In this document: piece by piece, positions 5,300 through 12,672 of the stretch
How the letters are laid out: each line of letters opens with the position of its first letter
Position numbering within the stretch: the first letter of the stretch is position 1
Origin: Actinomycetes bacterium
Lineage (GTDB): Bacteria; Actinomycetota; Actinomycetes; Mycobacteriales; Mycobacteriaceae
Reading direction: 5' to 3'
DNA length: 12,672 nt
Assembly (NCBI GenBank): GCA_022600695.1
Contig: JAHZJY010000073.1
Span: forward strand, 1-12,672
Made by a program: the position numbers and the translations under genes
The notes under the pieces: generated by a model
What the model saw: only the letters and a program-made list of their open reading frames with translations
Databases searched by the model: none
What the model was told of the DNA's origin: nothing

Positions 5300-5751
5300 C
5301 CGATCCACTCCGACATCTGCCGACCCCCCACCGACTCGTACAGCGCGATCGCATCGGTGTTCCAGTCCAGCACCGCCCAGCTCAATCGGCTGTAGCCGCG
5401 CCGGAGGCATTCGCGGGCCAGCGTGGACAGCAGCGCGCGGGCCAGGCCCCGGCGGCGGAACTCCTCCCGCACGAACAGGTCCTCGAGGTGCAGGCCCGGC
5501 ACACCGTCCCAGGTGGAGAAGTTCCGGAACCACAGCGCCATCGCCGCCGTCTCACCACCGACCTCGCCGATATGACAGCCGGCCACCGGGTCCCCGCCGA
5601 AAAGGGCGGCGGTGATCTGGTCCTCGGTCACCGTGCAGGCGTCGGGTGCCCGCTCGAATCCGGCCAACTCGTGGATCATCGCGACGATATCGGCCTCGTC
5701 GCCGGGACGGGCCGGTCGTATCCGGGCGGCACTCTCAGGACCCACGGTCAT
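5254..5751 (-). CDS. GNAT acetyltransferase of the diamine/thialysine (SSAT-like) type
   Basis: This 165-aa single-domain GNAT enzyme transfers acetyl from acetyl-CoA to a primary amine. The pyrophosphate-binding motif A is LEDLFVREEFRRRGLARALL (89-108) with the RRRGLA turn. Motif B, WAVLDWNTDAIALYESVG (125-142), carries the LDWN and Y138 expected for the SSAT-like branch (spermidine/spermine, diamine or thialysine acetyltransferases), as does STWDG (79-83). The N-terminus IRPARPGDEADIVAMIHELA is also typical. The polyamine or lysine-analogue substrate is inferred from family only. The start overlaps the entC stop as ATGA, so it is the last gene of the gpm2-entC-GNAT set and probably translationally coupled. 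Its 3' end overlaps the convergent membrane-protein gene. Confidence 0.9.
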   Translation of the reverse strand: MTVGPESAARIRPARPGDEADIVAMIHELAGFERAPDACTVTEDQITAALFGGDPVAGCHIGEVGGETAAMALWFRNFSTWDGVPGLHLEDLFVREEFRRRGLARALLSTLARECLRRGYSRLSWAVLDWNTDAIALYESVGGRQMSEWIGYRVSGPELSELAGS

Positions 5752-6848
5752 ACCCCCAGGGCGGTCAGGATGGTGCGGAACTTCGTGGTGGTCTCGGCGA
5801 CTTCGTCATCCGGGTCGGACTCGGCCACGATCCCGCCACCGGCCAGGGCCTGGGCGGCGAGCCGGTCGGCCGACAGTTCGGCACCGCGGATCGCCACCAC
5901 CCAGCGGCCGTCGCCGCGGGCATCGCACCAGCCGACCGCACCGGCGTAGAAGCCGCGGCCGTCCTCCACCTCGGCGATCGCGTCGACGGCGGCGGCGGTC
6001 GGTACCCCGCCGACGGCGGGGGTGGGGTGCAGGGCCAATGCCAGATCCAGTGCGGTGGTGCCGGTGTGGCGAAGCGTGCCACGGATCGGGGTGTTCAGGT
6101 GCCAGAGCGCGGCGGTGCTGCTGAGCCGGGGTTCGGCGGCCACCTGCAGGTCGGCGCACAGTGGTTCCAGGCAGGCCCGCATGGTGTCGACGACCAACTG
6201 GTGCTCGTGGCGGTCCTTGCCGGATGCGGCCAGGGCGGCTCCGTTGGCCGCGTCGGCTTCGGGGTCCGCGGACCGTGCGGCGGATCCGGCGAACGGCTGG
6301 CAGAGGACCTGATCGCCGGTGCGGGCCACCAGTAGTTCGGGGCTGGCCCCCACCAGCACGGTGCCGAGATGCCCACCGCCGGCGGGGGAGAGGTCGGTCA
6401 GGTACCCGGTGGCCTCCGGGTCGGCCTCGATCAGCCGGTGCAGGATGGTCAACGGGTCCATCGGGCCGTCGGCGACCAGTCGCAGCGCCCGGGCCAGGAC
6501 CAGCTTCTGCAGGGGGTTGCCGGGATCGCGGAGGTCCGCCAGCGCCCGTTCGACCCGGGACCGGTGTACCGCGGGATCGGGCCGGGTCGCGGCGATCCGC
6601 ACCGGCGGCATCGGTGCGCCGCCGCGCCGGGGTAGCGTCTCGCTGACGCTGAGCGGCGTCAGCAGTGCCGCCGGAGTCCGCACATCGAACGGCAGCGCGC
6701 CCACGACCAGTTCGGCGGACCCGCTCCGCAGGGCGGCGGCTGCCGCGCCGATATCAGCGTATCCACGGCGGATACCCGCTGCGACAAGGGTTTTACCGGG
6801 TCCCGCGCCGGCCGGACCGGTCAGTACGAAGGATGGTGGGTGGCTCAC
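5748..6848 (-). CDS. entC: Isochorismate synthase EntC/MenF type
   Basis: This 366-aa chorismate-binding enzyme converts chorismate to isochorismate. In mycobacteria salicylate for mycobactin is made by MbtI, so the likely use here is menaquinone synthesis, although a siderophore role is not excluded by sequence. Visible motifs are the conserved lysine in NPLQKLVLARAL (K115), GASPELLV (167-174), QPFAGSAARS (184-193), KDRHEH (211-216), HPTPAVGG (274-281), YAGAVGW (301-307) and the C-terminal AGGGIVAESDPDDEVAET (336-352 region), all usual for the family. The GTG start at 6848 is chosen because it is two bases after the gpm2 stop and gives the usual length; the frame runs open further upstream only as antisense shadow over gpm2. 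No Shine-Dalgarno is seen, which fits coupling. Confidence 0.93.
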   Translation of the reverse strand: MSHPPSFVLTGPAGAGPGKTLVAAGIRRGYADIGAAAAALRSGSAELVVGALPFDVRTPAALLTPLSVSETLPRRGGAPMPPVRIAATRPDPAVHRSRVERALADLRDPGNPLQKLVLARALRLVADGPMDPLTILHRLIEADPEATGYLTDLSPAGGGHLGTVLVGASPELLVARTGDQVLCQPFAGSAARSADPEADAANGAALAASGKDRHEHQLVVDTMRACLEPLCADLQVAAEPRLSSTAALWHLNTPIRGTLRHTGTTALDLALALHPTPAVGGVPTAAAVDAIAEVEDGRGFYAGAVGWCDARGDGRWVVAIRGAELSADRLAAQALAGGGIVAESDPDDEVAETTTKFRTILTALGV

Positions 6849-6850
6849 GT

Positions 6851-7456
6851 TCAGGTAACCGGGTGGCTGGTCAGACCCAGGGCCGAGAGTTGACGCAGGC
6901 CGTATTCGAAGCCGCACACCGCCACCGCCGCGGTGCCGAATCCATAGCGCGCGCCCTCCCGCAGTGGCTGTTCCACCCAGCGGGTGACAATCGAACGAGA
7001 GAAGTGGCCGTGGCTGACGAACACCACGTCCCGGTCTGGCAGCTGGTCCAGGGCGTGGGCCACGGCCTGGTCGGCCCGCATGCTCACCTGGTCGACGCTC
7101 TCCCCGCCCGGGCAGCCGTAGGTCCACAGCAGCCAGCCCGGGGTCTCGGTCCGGATCTCATGGGTGGTCAGGCCCTCGTAGTCGCCGTAGTCCCACTCGA
7201 CCAGCAGCGGTGAAACCTCGTCGATTCGCAGGCCGGCGAGCTCGGCGGTGGCCACCGCGCGCCGGCGTGGGCTACTGATGACCATCGGGTTGTCCAGGGC
7301 CAGGCGCTCAAGGGTCAGCCCGGCCAGTTTCGCCTGCTGGCGGCCGTTTTCGGTGAGCTCGATATCGGTGCGACCGGTGTGCTGACCGCTGACCGACCAC
7401 TCTGTTTCGCCGTGCCGGAGAAGGATCAGACGATGGTTGCCGACGCTCACGCTCAC
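6851..7456 (-). CDS. gpm2: Histidine phosphatase superfamily acid phosphatase (Gpm2)
   Basis: This 201-aa histidine-phosphatase-fold enzyme has the phospho-histidine motif LLRHGETEW (12-20, R14 and H15), TDIELTENGRQQA (30-42), SSPRRRA (61-67), the acid E87 in VEWDYGDYEG, and the second catalytic histidine in SHGH (H149). It is annotated as a phosphoglycerate mutase in many mycobacteria, but the M. tuberculosis counterpart (Rv3214) was shown to act as an acid phosphatase, so phosphatase is the better call. The physiological substrate is unknown. The start is GTG at 7456 or a second GTG at 7450; neither has a Shine-Dalgarno. It is the first gene of the set with entC and the GNAT gene, and diverges from the parA-like gene across about 30 bases. 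Confidence 0.92.
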   Translation of the reverse strand: MSVSVGNHRLILLRHGETEWSVSGQHTGRTDIELTENGRQQAKLAGLTLERLALDNPMVISSPRRRAVATAELAGLRIDEVSPLLVEWDYGDYEGLTTHEIRTETPGWLLWTYGCPGGESVDQVSMRADQAVAHALDQLPDRDVVFVSHGHFSRSIVTRWVEQPLREGARYGFGTAAVAVCGFEYGLRQLSALGLTSHPVT

Positions 7457-7488
7457 CGATTCTGCCCGAACCTGTCAGGATGGTCGGC

Positions 7489-8295
7489 GTGACGCGAGTA
7501 CTGGCAGTGGCCAACCAGAAGGGTGGGGTGGCCAAGACGACCACGGTTGCTTCGCTGGGGGCGGCGTTCGTCAGCGAGGGTAAACGGGTGCTGTTGGTGG
7601 ATCTCGATCCGCAGGGGTGCCTGACGTTCTCGTTGGGAACCGATCCGGACAAGCTGCCGGTATCGGTGCACGAGGTGTTGCTCGGCGAGGTCGAGCCGGG
7701 TGCGGCGGTGGTGGAGACGCCGGAGGGGATGAGCCTGCTGCCGGCCAACATCGATCTGGCCGGTGCCGAGGCGATGCTGCTGATGCGGGCCGGGCGCGAA
7801 TACGCGCTGAAGCGTGCGCTGGCGAAACTGGCGGAGGCGGCCGAAGACGGACATGAGTTCGACGTCGTGATCATTGACTGCCCGCCGTCGCTGGGGGTGC
7901 TCACCCTCAACGGACTGACCGCTGCCGACGAGGTGATAGTGCCGCTGCAGTGCGAGACCCTCGCCCACCGCGGGGTCGGGCAGTTCCTGCGCACCGTCGC
8001 CGATGTGCAGCAGATCACCAACCCGAACCTGACGCTGCTCGGTGCGCTGCCCACGCTCTACGATTCGCGCACCACCCACAGCCGCGACGTGCTGTTCGAC
8101 GTCGCCGACCGCTACGACCTGCCGGTGCTGTCGCCGCCGATCCCGCGAACGGTGCGCTTCGCCGAGGCCAGCGCGTCAGGGTCGTCGGTGCTGGCCGGCC
8201 GCAAGAACAAGGGTGCGATCGCCTACCGCGAGCTGGCCGATTCCCTGCTCCGGCACTGGCGTTCCGGCAAGGCGTTACCGACCTACGGCGGCTAG
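7489..8295 (+). CDS. Orphan ParA/Soj-family ATPase
   Basis: This 268-aa cytoplasmic ATPase of the ParA/MinD group has the deviant Walker A KGGVAKTT at residues 11-18, with signature lysine K11 and K16, switch I VDLDPQG (37-43) and Walker B DVVIIDCPPS (125-134). The C-terminus has the PIPRTVRFAEASASG segment usual for Soj-type proteins. There is no parB gene or parS-like 16-mer near it, and mycobacteria keep the chromosomal parAB by the origin, so this is an orphan that may position some other cargo. I start at GTG 7489 (MTRVLAVANQ), which matches the length of the M. tuberculosis Rv3213c protein; ATG 7480 would add three residues. It converges on the propeller gene with a 16-bp gap. Confidence 0.9.
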   Translation: MTRVLAVANQKGGVAKTTTVASLGAAFVSEGKRVLLVDLDPQGCLTFSLGTDPDKLPVSVHEVLLGEVEPGAAVVETPEGMSLLPANIDLAGAEAMLLMRAGREYALKRALAKLAEAAEDGHEFDVVIIDCPPSLGVLTLNGLTAADEVIVPLQCETLAHRGVGQFLRTVADVQQITNPNLTLLGALPTLYDSRTTHSRDVLFDVADRYDLPVLSPPIPRTVRFAEASASGSSVLAGRKNKGAIAYRELADSLLRHWRSGKALPTYGG

Positions 8296-8311
8296 AGCTG
8301 AGCGATGCCGG

Positions 8312-9538
8312 TCAGGCCGGCCCGTAACCGGCCAGCACCCCACCGCGCTGCTCGATCACCATCGATCCGCTGACCGCGGGCAGCACCGCCCCGGTGCCGG
8401 GTGGGTGGGCCAGCGGGATCACCCGCTCCTCGGCGCCGTCGGTCGGATCGTAGACGGCCAGGCCCGCGGCCACCGGCACCAGCAGCCGCCCGGCCATCAT
8501 CGTGGCCGGTCCGAGCGGAGCCGACGGCCCGGTGGCGTCCAGGGTGTAGCGGTAGTCCAGCGTGTTGTCGAACACCATGACCGTGCTGCCGGTCCACCAG
8601 GTGATCAGGTTCCCGGCCCGGGTGACGGCCGGAACAGCGCCGGACAACTCCGGCGGGGTGCGCAACTCGGTTCCGGACACCTTGGTGCCGGTCTCGTCGT
8701 AGACCACGACCTCCGAGCGGGGGGTCGGCAGGTACACCGCGGCCGTGGTGCCGGCCATGGCCAGCACGCGGGCCTCGGCGTCGATGGCCACTCCGGGCAG
8801 CGGTACGTGCTTGACCTCCGGCTCGTCCTCCTCCTTCGCCGGTTTGAGCAGGGTCAGCCGCAGATCGTCCTCGCCGCGGCAGGCCTCCAGGACGCCGACG
8901 GCGCTCTCACCGCCGGCTGCTGACATCAGCGCGCACCCGCTGCCCAGCCCGGTGTTGACCGGTTTGACCGGGGCGTCGATCTCGCCGTAGGACAGCATCC
9001 GGATCAGGTCCGAACGCCACAGTTCCAGCCGGGTCGGGCCGGCCGAGAGCACCGCGTTGCCGTCGGAGGTGACCACCACGACCCGGTCGGCGTAGCTGGT
9101 GCGGGTCGGGCCACGCTGGCCGGTGGCCGCCTTCAGGCCACTGACCTGACCGCAGCCCCGGCGATCGGGATAGACCGCGACGACGAGGCTGTAGACGTAG
9201 GACACCCCGCAGAGGTCGGTGTCGCGGGCGTAGCTCCAGCGCTGCGCGCCGGTCTGCGGGTCCAGTCCCGCGACGGTGCGGCCGTCACCGGTGACCACCA
9301 CACCGCCGAGCACCACCGGGTTCAAGGTGCGGCCGCTGGTTGCGCTCCACCGCTGCTGCAGTGCCGCCGGCACCGCCTCGGCTTTCGCGGCTGCCGCTGC
9401 CGCCTCGGCGGCCGGGCGGCTGATCGTGGCCCGCGCCGAACTGCGCCACCAGAAGAAACCGACGATCAGAGCGACCACAGCGGCGATCGCCGCCGCCGCG
9501 ATCAGATCATCCCTGGTGCGGCGCTCCGGTCGGATCAT
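8312..9538 (-). CDS. Membrane-anchored PQQ-like beta-propeller protein (Rv3212-like)
   Basis: This 408-aa protein has a short cytoplasmic basic N-terminus (MIRPERRTRDD), one transmembrane helix at about 12-31 and a large exported part. An alanine-rich linker (43-56) is followed by repeated blades with the motifs VVVTGDGRTVAGLDPQTGAQRW, RVVVVTSDGNAVL and VVVYDETG, which suggest a PQQ-like/WD-type propeller. Four cysteines (C110, C129, C202, C220) are well placed for two disulfides, in line with an extracytoplasmic location. No enzyme residues are recognised, and a scaffold role in the envelope is a guess. The ATG at 9538 is four bases after the rhlE stop, so the gene is the second of an rhlE operon. 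A longer frame upstream to 9856 only shadows the rhlE tail. It matches Rv3212 in M. tuberculosis. Confidence 0.87.
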   Translation of the reverse strand: MIRPERRTRDDLIAAAAIAAVVALIVGFFWWRSSARATISRPAAEAAAAAAKAEAVPAALQQRWSATSGRTLNPVVLGGVVVTGDGRTVAGLDPQTGAQRWSYARDTDLCGVSYVYSLVVAVYPDRRGCGQVSGLKAATGQRGPTRTSYADRVVVVTSDGNAVLSAGPTRLELWRSDLIRMLSYGEIDAPVKPVNTGLGSGCALMSAAGGESAVGVLEACRGEDDLRLTLLKPAKEEDEPEVKHVPLPGVAIDAEARVLAMAGTTAAVYLPTPRSEVVVYDETGTKVSGTELRTPPELSGAVPAVTRAGNLITWWTGSTVMVFDNTLDYRYTLDATGPSAPLGPATMMAGRLLVPVAAGLAVYDPTDGAEERVIPLAHPPGTGAVLPAVSGSMVIEQRGGVLAGYGPA

Positions 9539-9542
9539 CGGC

Positions 9543-11084
<1,542 letters not shown>

Positions 11085-11109
11085 AGATTTTTCTTTCCGG
11101 TGTCGTTTC

Positions 11110-11136
11110 CTCGTGTGTGCTTCACGCGCGCACGAG
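11110..11136 (-). repeat. Inverted repeat in the rhlE leader
   Basis: CTCGTGTGTGC (11110-11120) and GCGCGCACGAG (11126-11136) surround a 5-base loop. In rhlE RNA the stem has 11 positions with two A-C mismatches; in + strand RNA those become G-U pairs, so the antisense fold is the stronger one. It sits 26 bases upstream of the rhlE GTG. Confidence 0.5.
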
Positions 11137-11249
11137 TTGTCGACTGTGGAAATGGGGCCCGGCGCCGAGGGGGGCGGGCCACTGCGTGCACGCACATTAC
11201 CGACTGCCAGCATACCTGCTCAGCCATTTTCGACCGGCGGGCGTCCGAC

Positions 11250-11255
11250 TACAGT
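11250..11255 (+). promoter_or_regulatory. -10 element for the ferritin-like gene (leaderless)
   Basis: TACAGT (TANNNT) is followed by six bases and then the ATG at 11262, so transcription would begin on the start codon. There is no Shine-Dalgarno. The geometry is the same as at 4868-4880. Confidence 0.6.
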
Positions 11256-11261
11256 GGCCGC

Positions 11262-11936
11262 ATGGAAGCGACGCAGCCGGTTTCGTCCACGACGGTCGCC
11301 GCCGATCACCCCGGGATCAACGAGCTGTTCTCGTTGCTGGCCTACGGCGAGGTGGCGGCCTTCTACCGCCTCACCGACGAGGCGCGGATGGCACCGGATA
11401 TGCGAGGCCGCATCAATATGGCCCGGATGGCCGCAGCGGAGATGGGCCACTACGAGGTGCTGCGCAGCACCCTCGAGACGCGCGGGGTCGATGTGCTGGC
11501 GGCCATGACCCGCTACGCGCCGGCGCTGGAGCAGTACCACCGGTTGACCACGCCGAGCACCTGGCTGGAGGCCCTGGTGAAGACTTATGTCGGCGATGCG
11601 ATGGCGGCCGACCTGTACCTGGCGATCGCGGGCTCGCTGCCGGATGAGGTTGCCGACGTGGTGCGATCGGTGCTCGCCGAAACCGGCCACTCCCAGTTCG
11701 TGGTGGCCGAGGTGTGTTCCGCGGTGAACTCCAGCGGACGCCAGCGCAGCCGGCTGGCGCTGTGGTCGCGGCGGCTGCTCGGGGAGGCCATCACCCAGGC
11801 GCAGTACGTGCTGGCCGACCGGGATGAACTGGTCGACCTGGTGCTCGCCGGGGGCGGTCTGGGCCAGGTGACGGATTTGTTCGACCGGCTGCAGCGCACC
11901 CACAACGACCGGATGCAACAGCTCGGGCTGGCCTAG
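11262..11936 (+). CDS. Ferritin-like fold protein, MiaE-like (Rv3210c-like)
   Basis: This 224-aa all-helical protein fits the ferritin-like/MiaE_2 family, related to the tRNA hydroxylase MiaE. Two E-x-x-H motifs typical of di-iron four-helix bundles are present, AEMGHYE (E60, H63) and AETGHSQF (E140, H143). E30 (LAYGE) and D112 (YVGDAMAAD) are in the right helices to complete the site; aspartate instead of glutamate at the latter would be a variation. Whether it binds iron or modifies RNA is not established by sequence. The helix RSRLALWSRRLLGEAITQAQYVLADRDEL and the tail complete the bundle. The ATG at 11262 has no ribosome binding site but a -10 six bases upstream. It is divergent from the RNA helicase gene rhlE, an RNA-related neighbour that fits weakly with a tRNA role. 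Confidence 0.82.
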   Translation: MEATQPVSSTTVAADHPGINELFSLLAYGEVAAFYRLTDEARMAPDMRGRINMARMAAAEMGHYEVLRSTLETRGVDVLAAMTRYAPALEQYHRLTTPSTWLEALVKTYVGDAMAADLYLAIAGSLPDEVADVVRSVLAETGHSQFVVAEVCSAVNSSGRQRSRLALWSRRLLGEAITQAQYVLADRDELVDLVLAGGGLGQVTDLFDRLQRTHNDRMQQLGLA

Positions 11937-11938
11937 CA

Positions 11939-11972
11939 CGGGCCCCTTGGCGGGGGACGGTGAGCGGGCCCG
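11939..11972. terminator. Possible bidirectional terminator between convergent genes
   Basis: CGGGCCC (11939-11945) can pair with GGGCCCG (11966-11972) across a 20-base loop, in the 60-bp gap between the convergent ferritin-like and MmpS-like genes. No U-run follows on either strand and the region is very GC-rich, so the call is weak. Confidence 0.3.
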
Positions 11973-11996
11973 GCGTCCGCGCGCGGCGGAGCGGTC

Positions 11997-12548
11997 TCAG
12001 CGGTTGCAGGTGGTGCTGGGGCCGTAGTCGGTCTGCCGGGCCACCGTCGCACCGCTGGCATCGGTGATCCAGCAGTTCAGCTGGCTGCCGGCGCTGTTGG
12101 CGGTCACGTAGTTGACCGGCAGATTGGGGATCACCGCCAGGCTCCAGGGCAGGGTGACGTCCTGCAGGGTCTGCAGTGTCCCGGTCTCGTCGGCGTAGAC
12201 GACGGTGACCCGATCATCGGGTCGCTGGTTACCGGCGACGGTGTAGACGATCTCCCGCAGATCCTGCGGCTGGGCGCCGGCGACGTCGCGGCCCTGGATG
12301 CGGACCGGCACCTCGGCGGCCCCCGACCGTCCGCCGGCCGCCGGCAGGGCGCCCGGGCTGTTCGCGGCGGCGGTGGCGATGACAGTCCGCGGTGCACCGT
12401 CGGCCATGTCCCCGGTGAGTTCGGAGGTGATGGCCGTACCGCCGGCCTTGATCACGCACATGGTGGCCGCGACGGCCGATGCCAGGCCCAGAACGGCCAT
12501 GGCAATCCGGGGCCAGCGGGGGGCCCGCCGGTGCGTGTCCTCGATCAC
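11997..12548 (-). CDS. MmpS-like membrane-anchored protein (Rv3209-like)
   Basis: This 183-aa protein has a basic cytoplasmic start, one transmembrane helix at about residues 14-33 and an exported domain. An alanine/glycine/proline-rich linker (50-80) leads to a domain at about 97-183 (LREIVYTVAGNQ, RVTVVYADETGTLQ, VTLPWSLAV, CWITDASGATVA) that resembles the MmpS beta-sandwich, with C159 and C181 likely forming a disulfide. MmpS proteins help MmpL transporters export lipids or siderophores, but no mmpL gene is adjacent here, so the partner is unknown. I choose GTG 12548, which has CAGACT six bases upstream and leaves a short cytoplasmic tail; GTG 12593 would add 15 residues and is possible. 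It corresponds to Rv3209 in M. tuberculosis, from memory. Confidence 0.78.
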   Translation of the reverse strand: MIEDTHRRAPRWPRIAMAVLGLASAVAATMCVIKAGGTAITSELTGDMADGAPRTVIATAAANSPGALPAAGGRSGAAEVPVRIQGRDVAGAQPQDLREIVYTVAGNQRPDDRVTVVYADETGTLQTLQDVTLPWSLAVIPNLPVNYVTANSAGSQLNCWITDASGATVARQTDYGPSTTCNR

Positions 12549-12643
12549 CCGGCCAGTCTGCGGCGCCCGCGGGCCGGACCGGGCCCGGCGCACGCAGGCG
12601 TTGCGATGCTGTTACCGCAGCTTGACCCACTTGTTTGGCCGAC

Positions 12644-12659
12644 CGGCGCGGCCGCGCCG
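12644..12659. repeat. 16-bp perfect palindrome
   Basis: CGGCGCGGCCGCGCCG is its own reverse complement. It lies about 95 bases upstream of the MmpS-like start, in the otherwise featureless tail 12594-12672, where I see no supportable gene. It may be an operator or chance in GC-rich DNA. Confidence 0.35.
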
Positions 12660-12672
12660 AACCGGCGTCCAC

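Larger units (their letters stand above)
11085..11261. promoter_or_regulatory. Divergent control region of rhlE and the ferritin-like gene
   Basis: On the - strand two perfect TANNNT hexamers could drive rhlE: TATGCT at 11209-11214 and TAATGT at 11194-11199, giving a leader of roughly 100-118 bases. On the + strand TACAGT at 11250-11255 lies six bases before the ATG of the divergent gene. A perfect 12-bp palindrome TGCGTGCACGCA (11183-11194) abuts the second rhlE -10 and could be an operator. The rhlE leader holds a further inverted repeat at 11110-11136. All are read by eye. Confidence 0.45.

Noticed and set aside
4376..5533. 385-aa open frame on the - strand across the lipoprotein and membrane-protein genes
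   Set aside because: Low-complexity arginine/glycine/proline composition, no domain, and it crosses two well-supported + strand genes.
6768..6818. GPAGAGPGKT near the EntC N-terminus as an ATP-binding P-loop
   Set aside because: Chorismate-binding enzymes do not use ATP, the motif has an extra proline, and no Walker B or kinase fold follows.
8315..8333. GGCCGG...CCGGCC hairpin at the end of the propeller gene as a terminator
   Set aside because: Six-bp stem, inside coding sequence, no U-run on either strand; common by chance at this GC content.
12229..12672. 147-aa - strand frame reaching the window end
   Set aside because: Arginine/glycine-rich shadow of the MmpS-like gene in another frame, with no ribosome binding site or domain.

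Overview
The window reads as chromosomal DNA from a high-GC actinobacterium, almost certainly a mycobacterium of the Mycolicibacterium or Mycobacterium type. The evidence is the gene content and order, which from memory match in reverse the M. tuberculosis stretch from Rv3223c (sigH) to Rv3209: sigH, rshA, the small biotinyl protein, pdtaS, whiB1, a DAG-kinase-like gene, a membrane protein, an acetyltransferase, entC, gpm2, an orphan parA, a membrane-anchored propeller, rhlE, a ferritin-like gene and an MmpS-like gene. The assignment was made by reading proteins and was not checked by a search. No tRNA, rRNA, CRISPR array, IS element or phage gene was seen.

Layout. (1) Positions 1-2704, + strand: the 3' part of sigH, its zinc anti-sigma factor gene rshA (4-bp overlap), a 72-aa biotinyl-carrier protein and the cytosolic sensor kinase pdtaS. 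A 24-aa ribosomal protein gene (bL37) lies antisense in the rshA-to-biotin-protein gap. (2) 2687-4193, - strand: whiB1 with an intrinsic terminator inside the end of pdtaS, a CRP-type operator, a structured leader and, upstream, a lipid-kinase-like gene. (3) 4253-5299, + strand: a secreted or lipoprotein PknH-sensor-like protein and a four-helix membrane protein. The first of these I do not recall at this place in M. tuberculosis. (4) 5254-7456, - strand: the tightly packed set gpm2-entC-GNAT. (5) 7489-8295, + strand: orphan ParA-type ATPase. (6) 8312-11084, - strand: rhlE followed by the membrane-anchored propeller gene. (7) 11262-11936, + strand: ferritin-like/MiaE-like protein. (8) 11997-12548, - strand: MmpS-like protein.

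Functional theme: the block is rich in stress and redox regulation (SigH/RshA, WhiB1, PdtaS, RhlE) next to ordinary metabolism (isochorismate synthesis, a phosphatase, an acetyltransferase). It looks like conserved core chromosome, not an accessory island, and I see no convincing new defence or mobile system. The most rewarding details are small: the easily missed bL37 gene, the whiB1 control region (CRP site, -35/-10, attenuator-like hairpin, possible leader peptide ending on the ribosome binding site), and several -10 hexamers placed exactly for leaderless translation.
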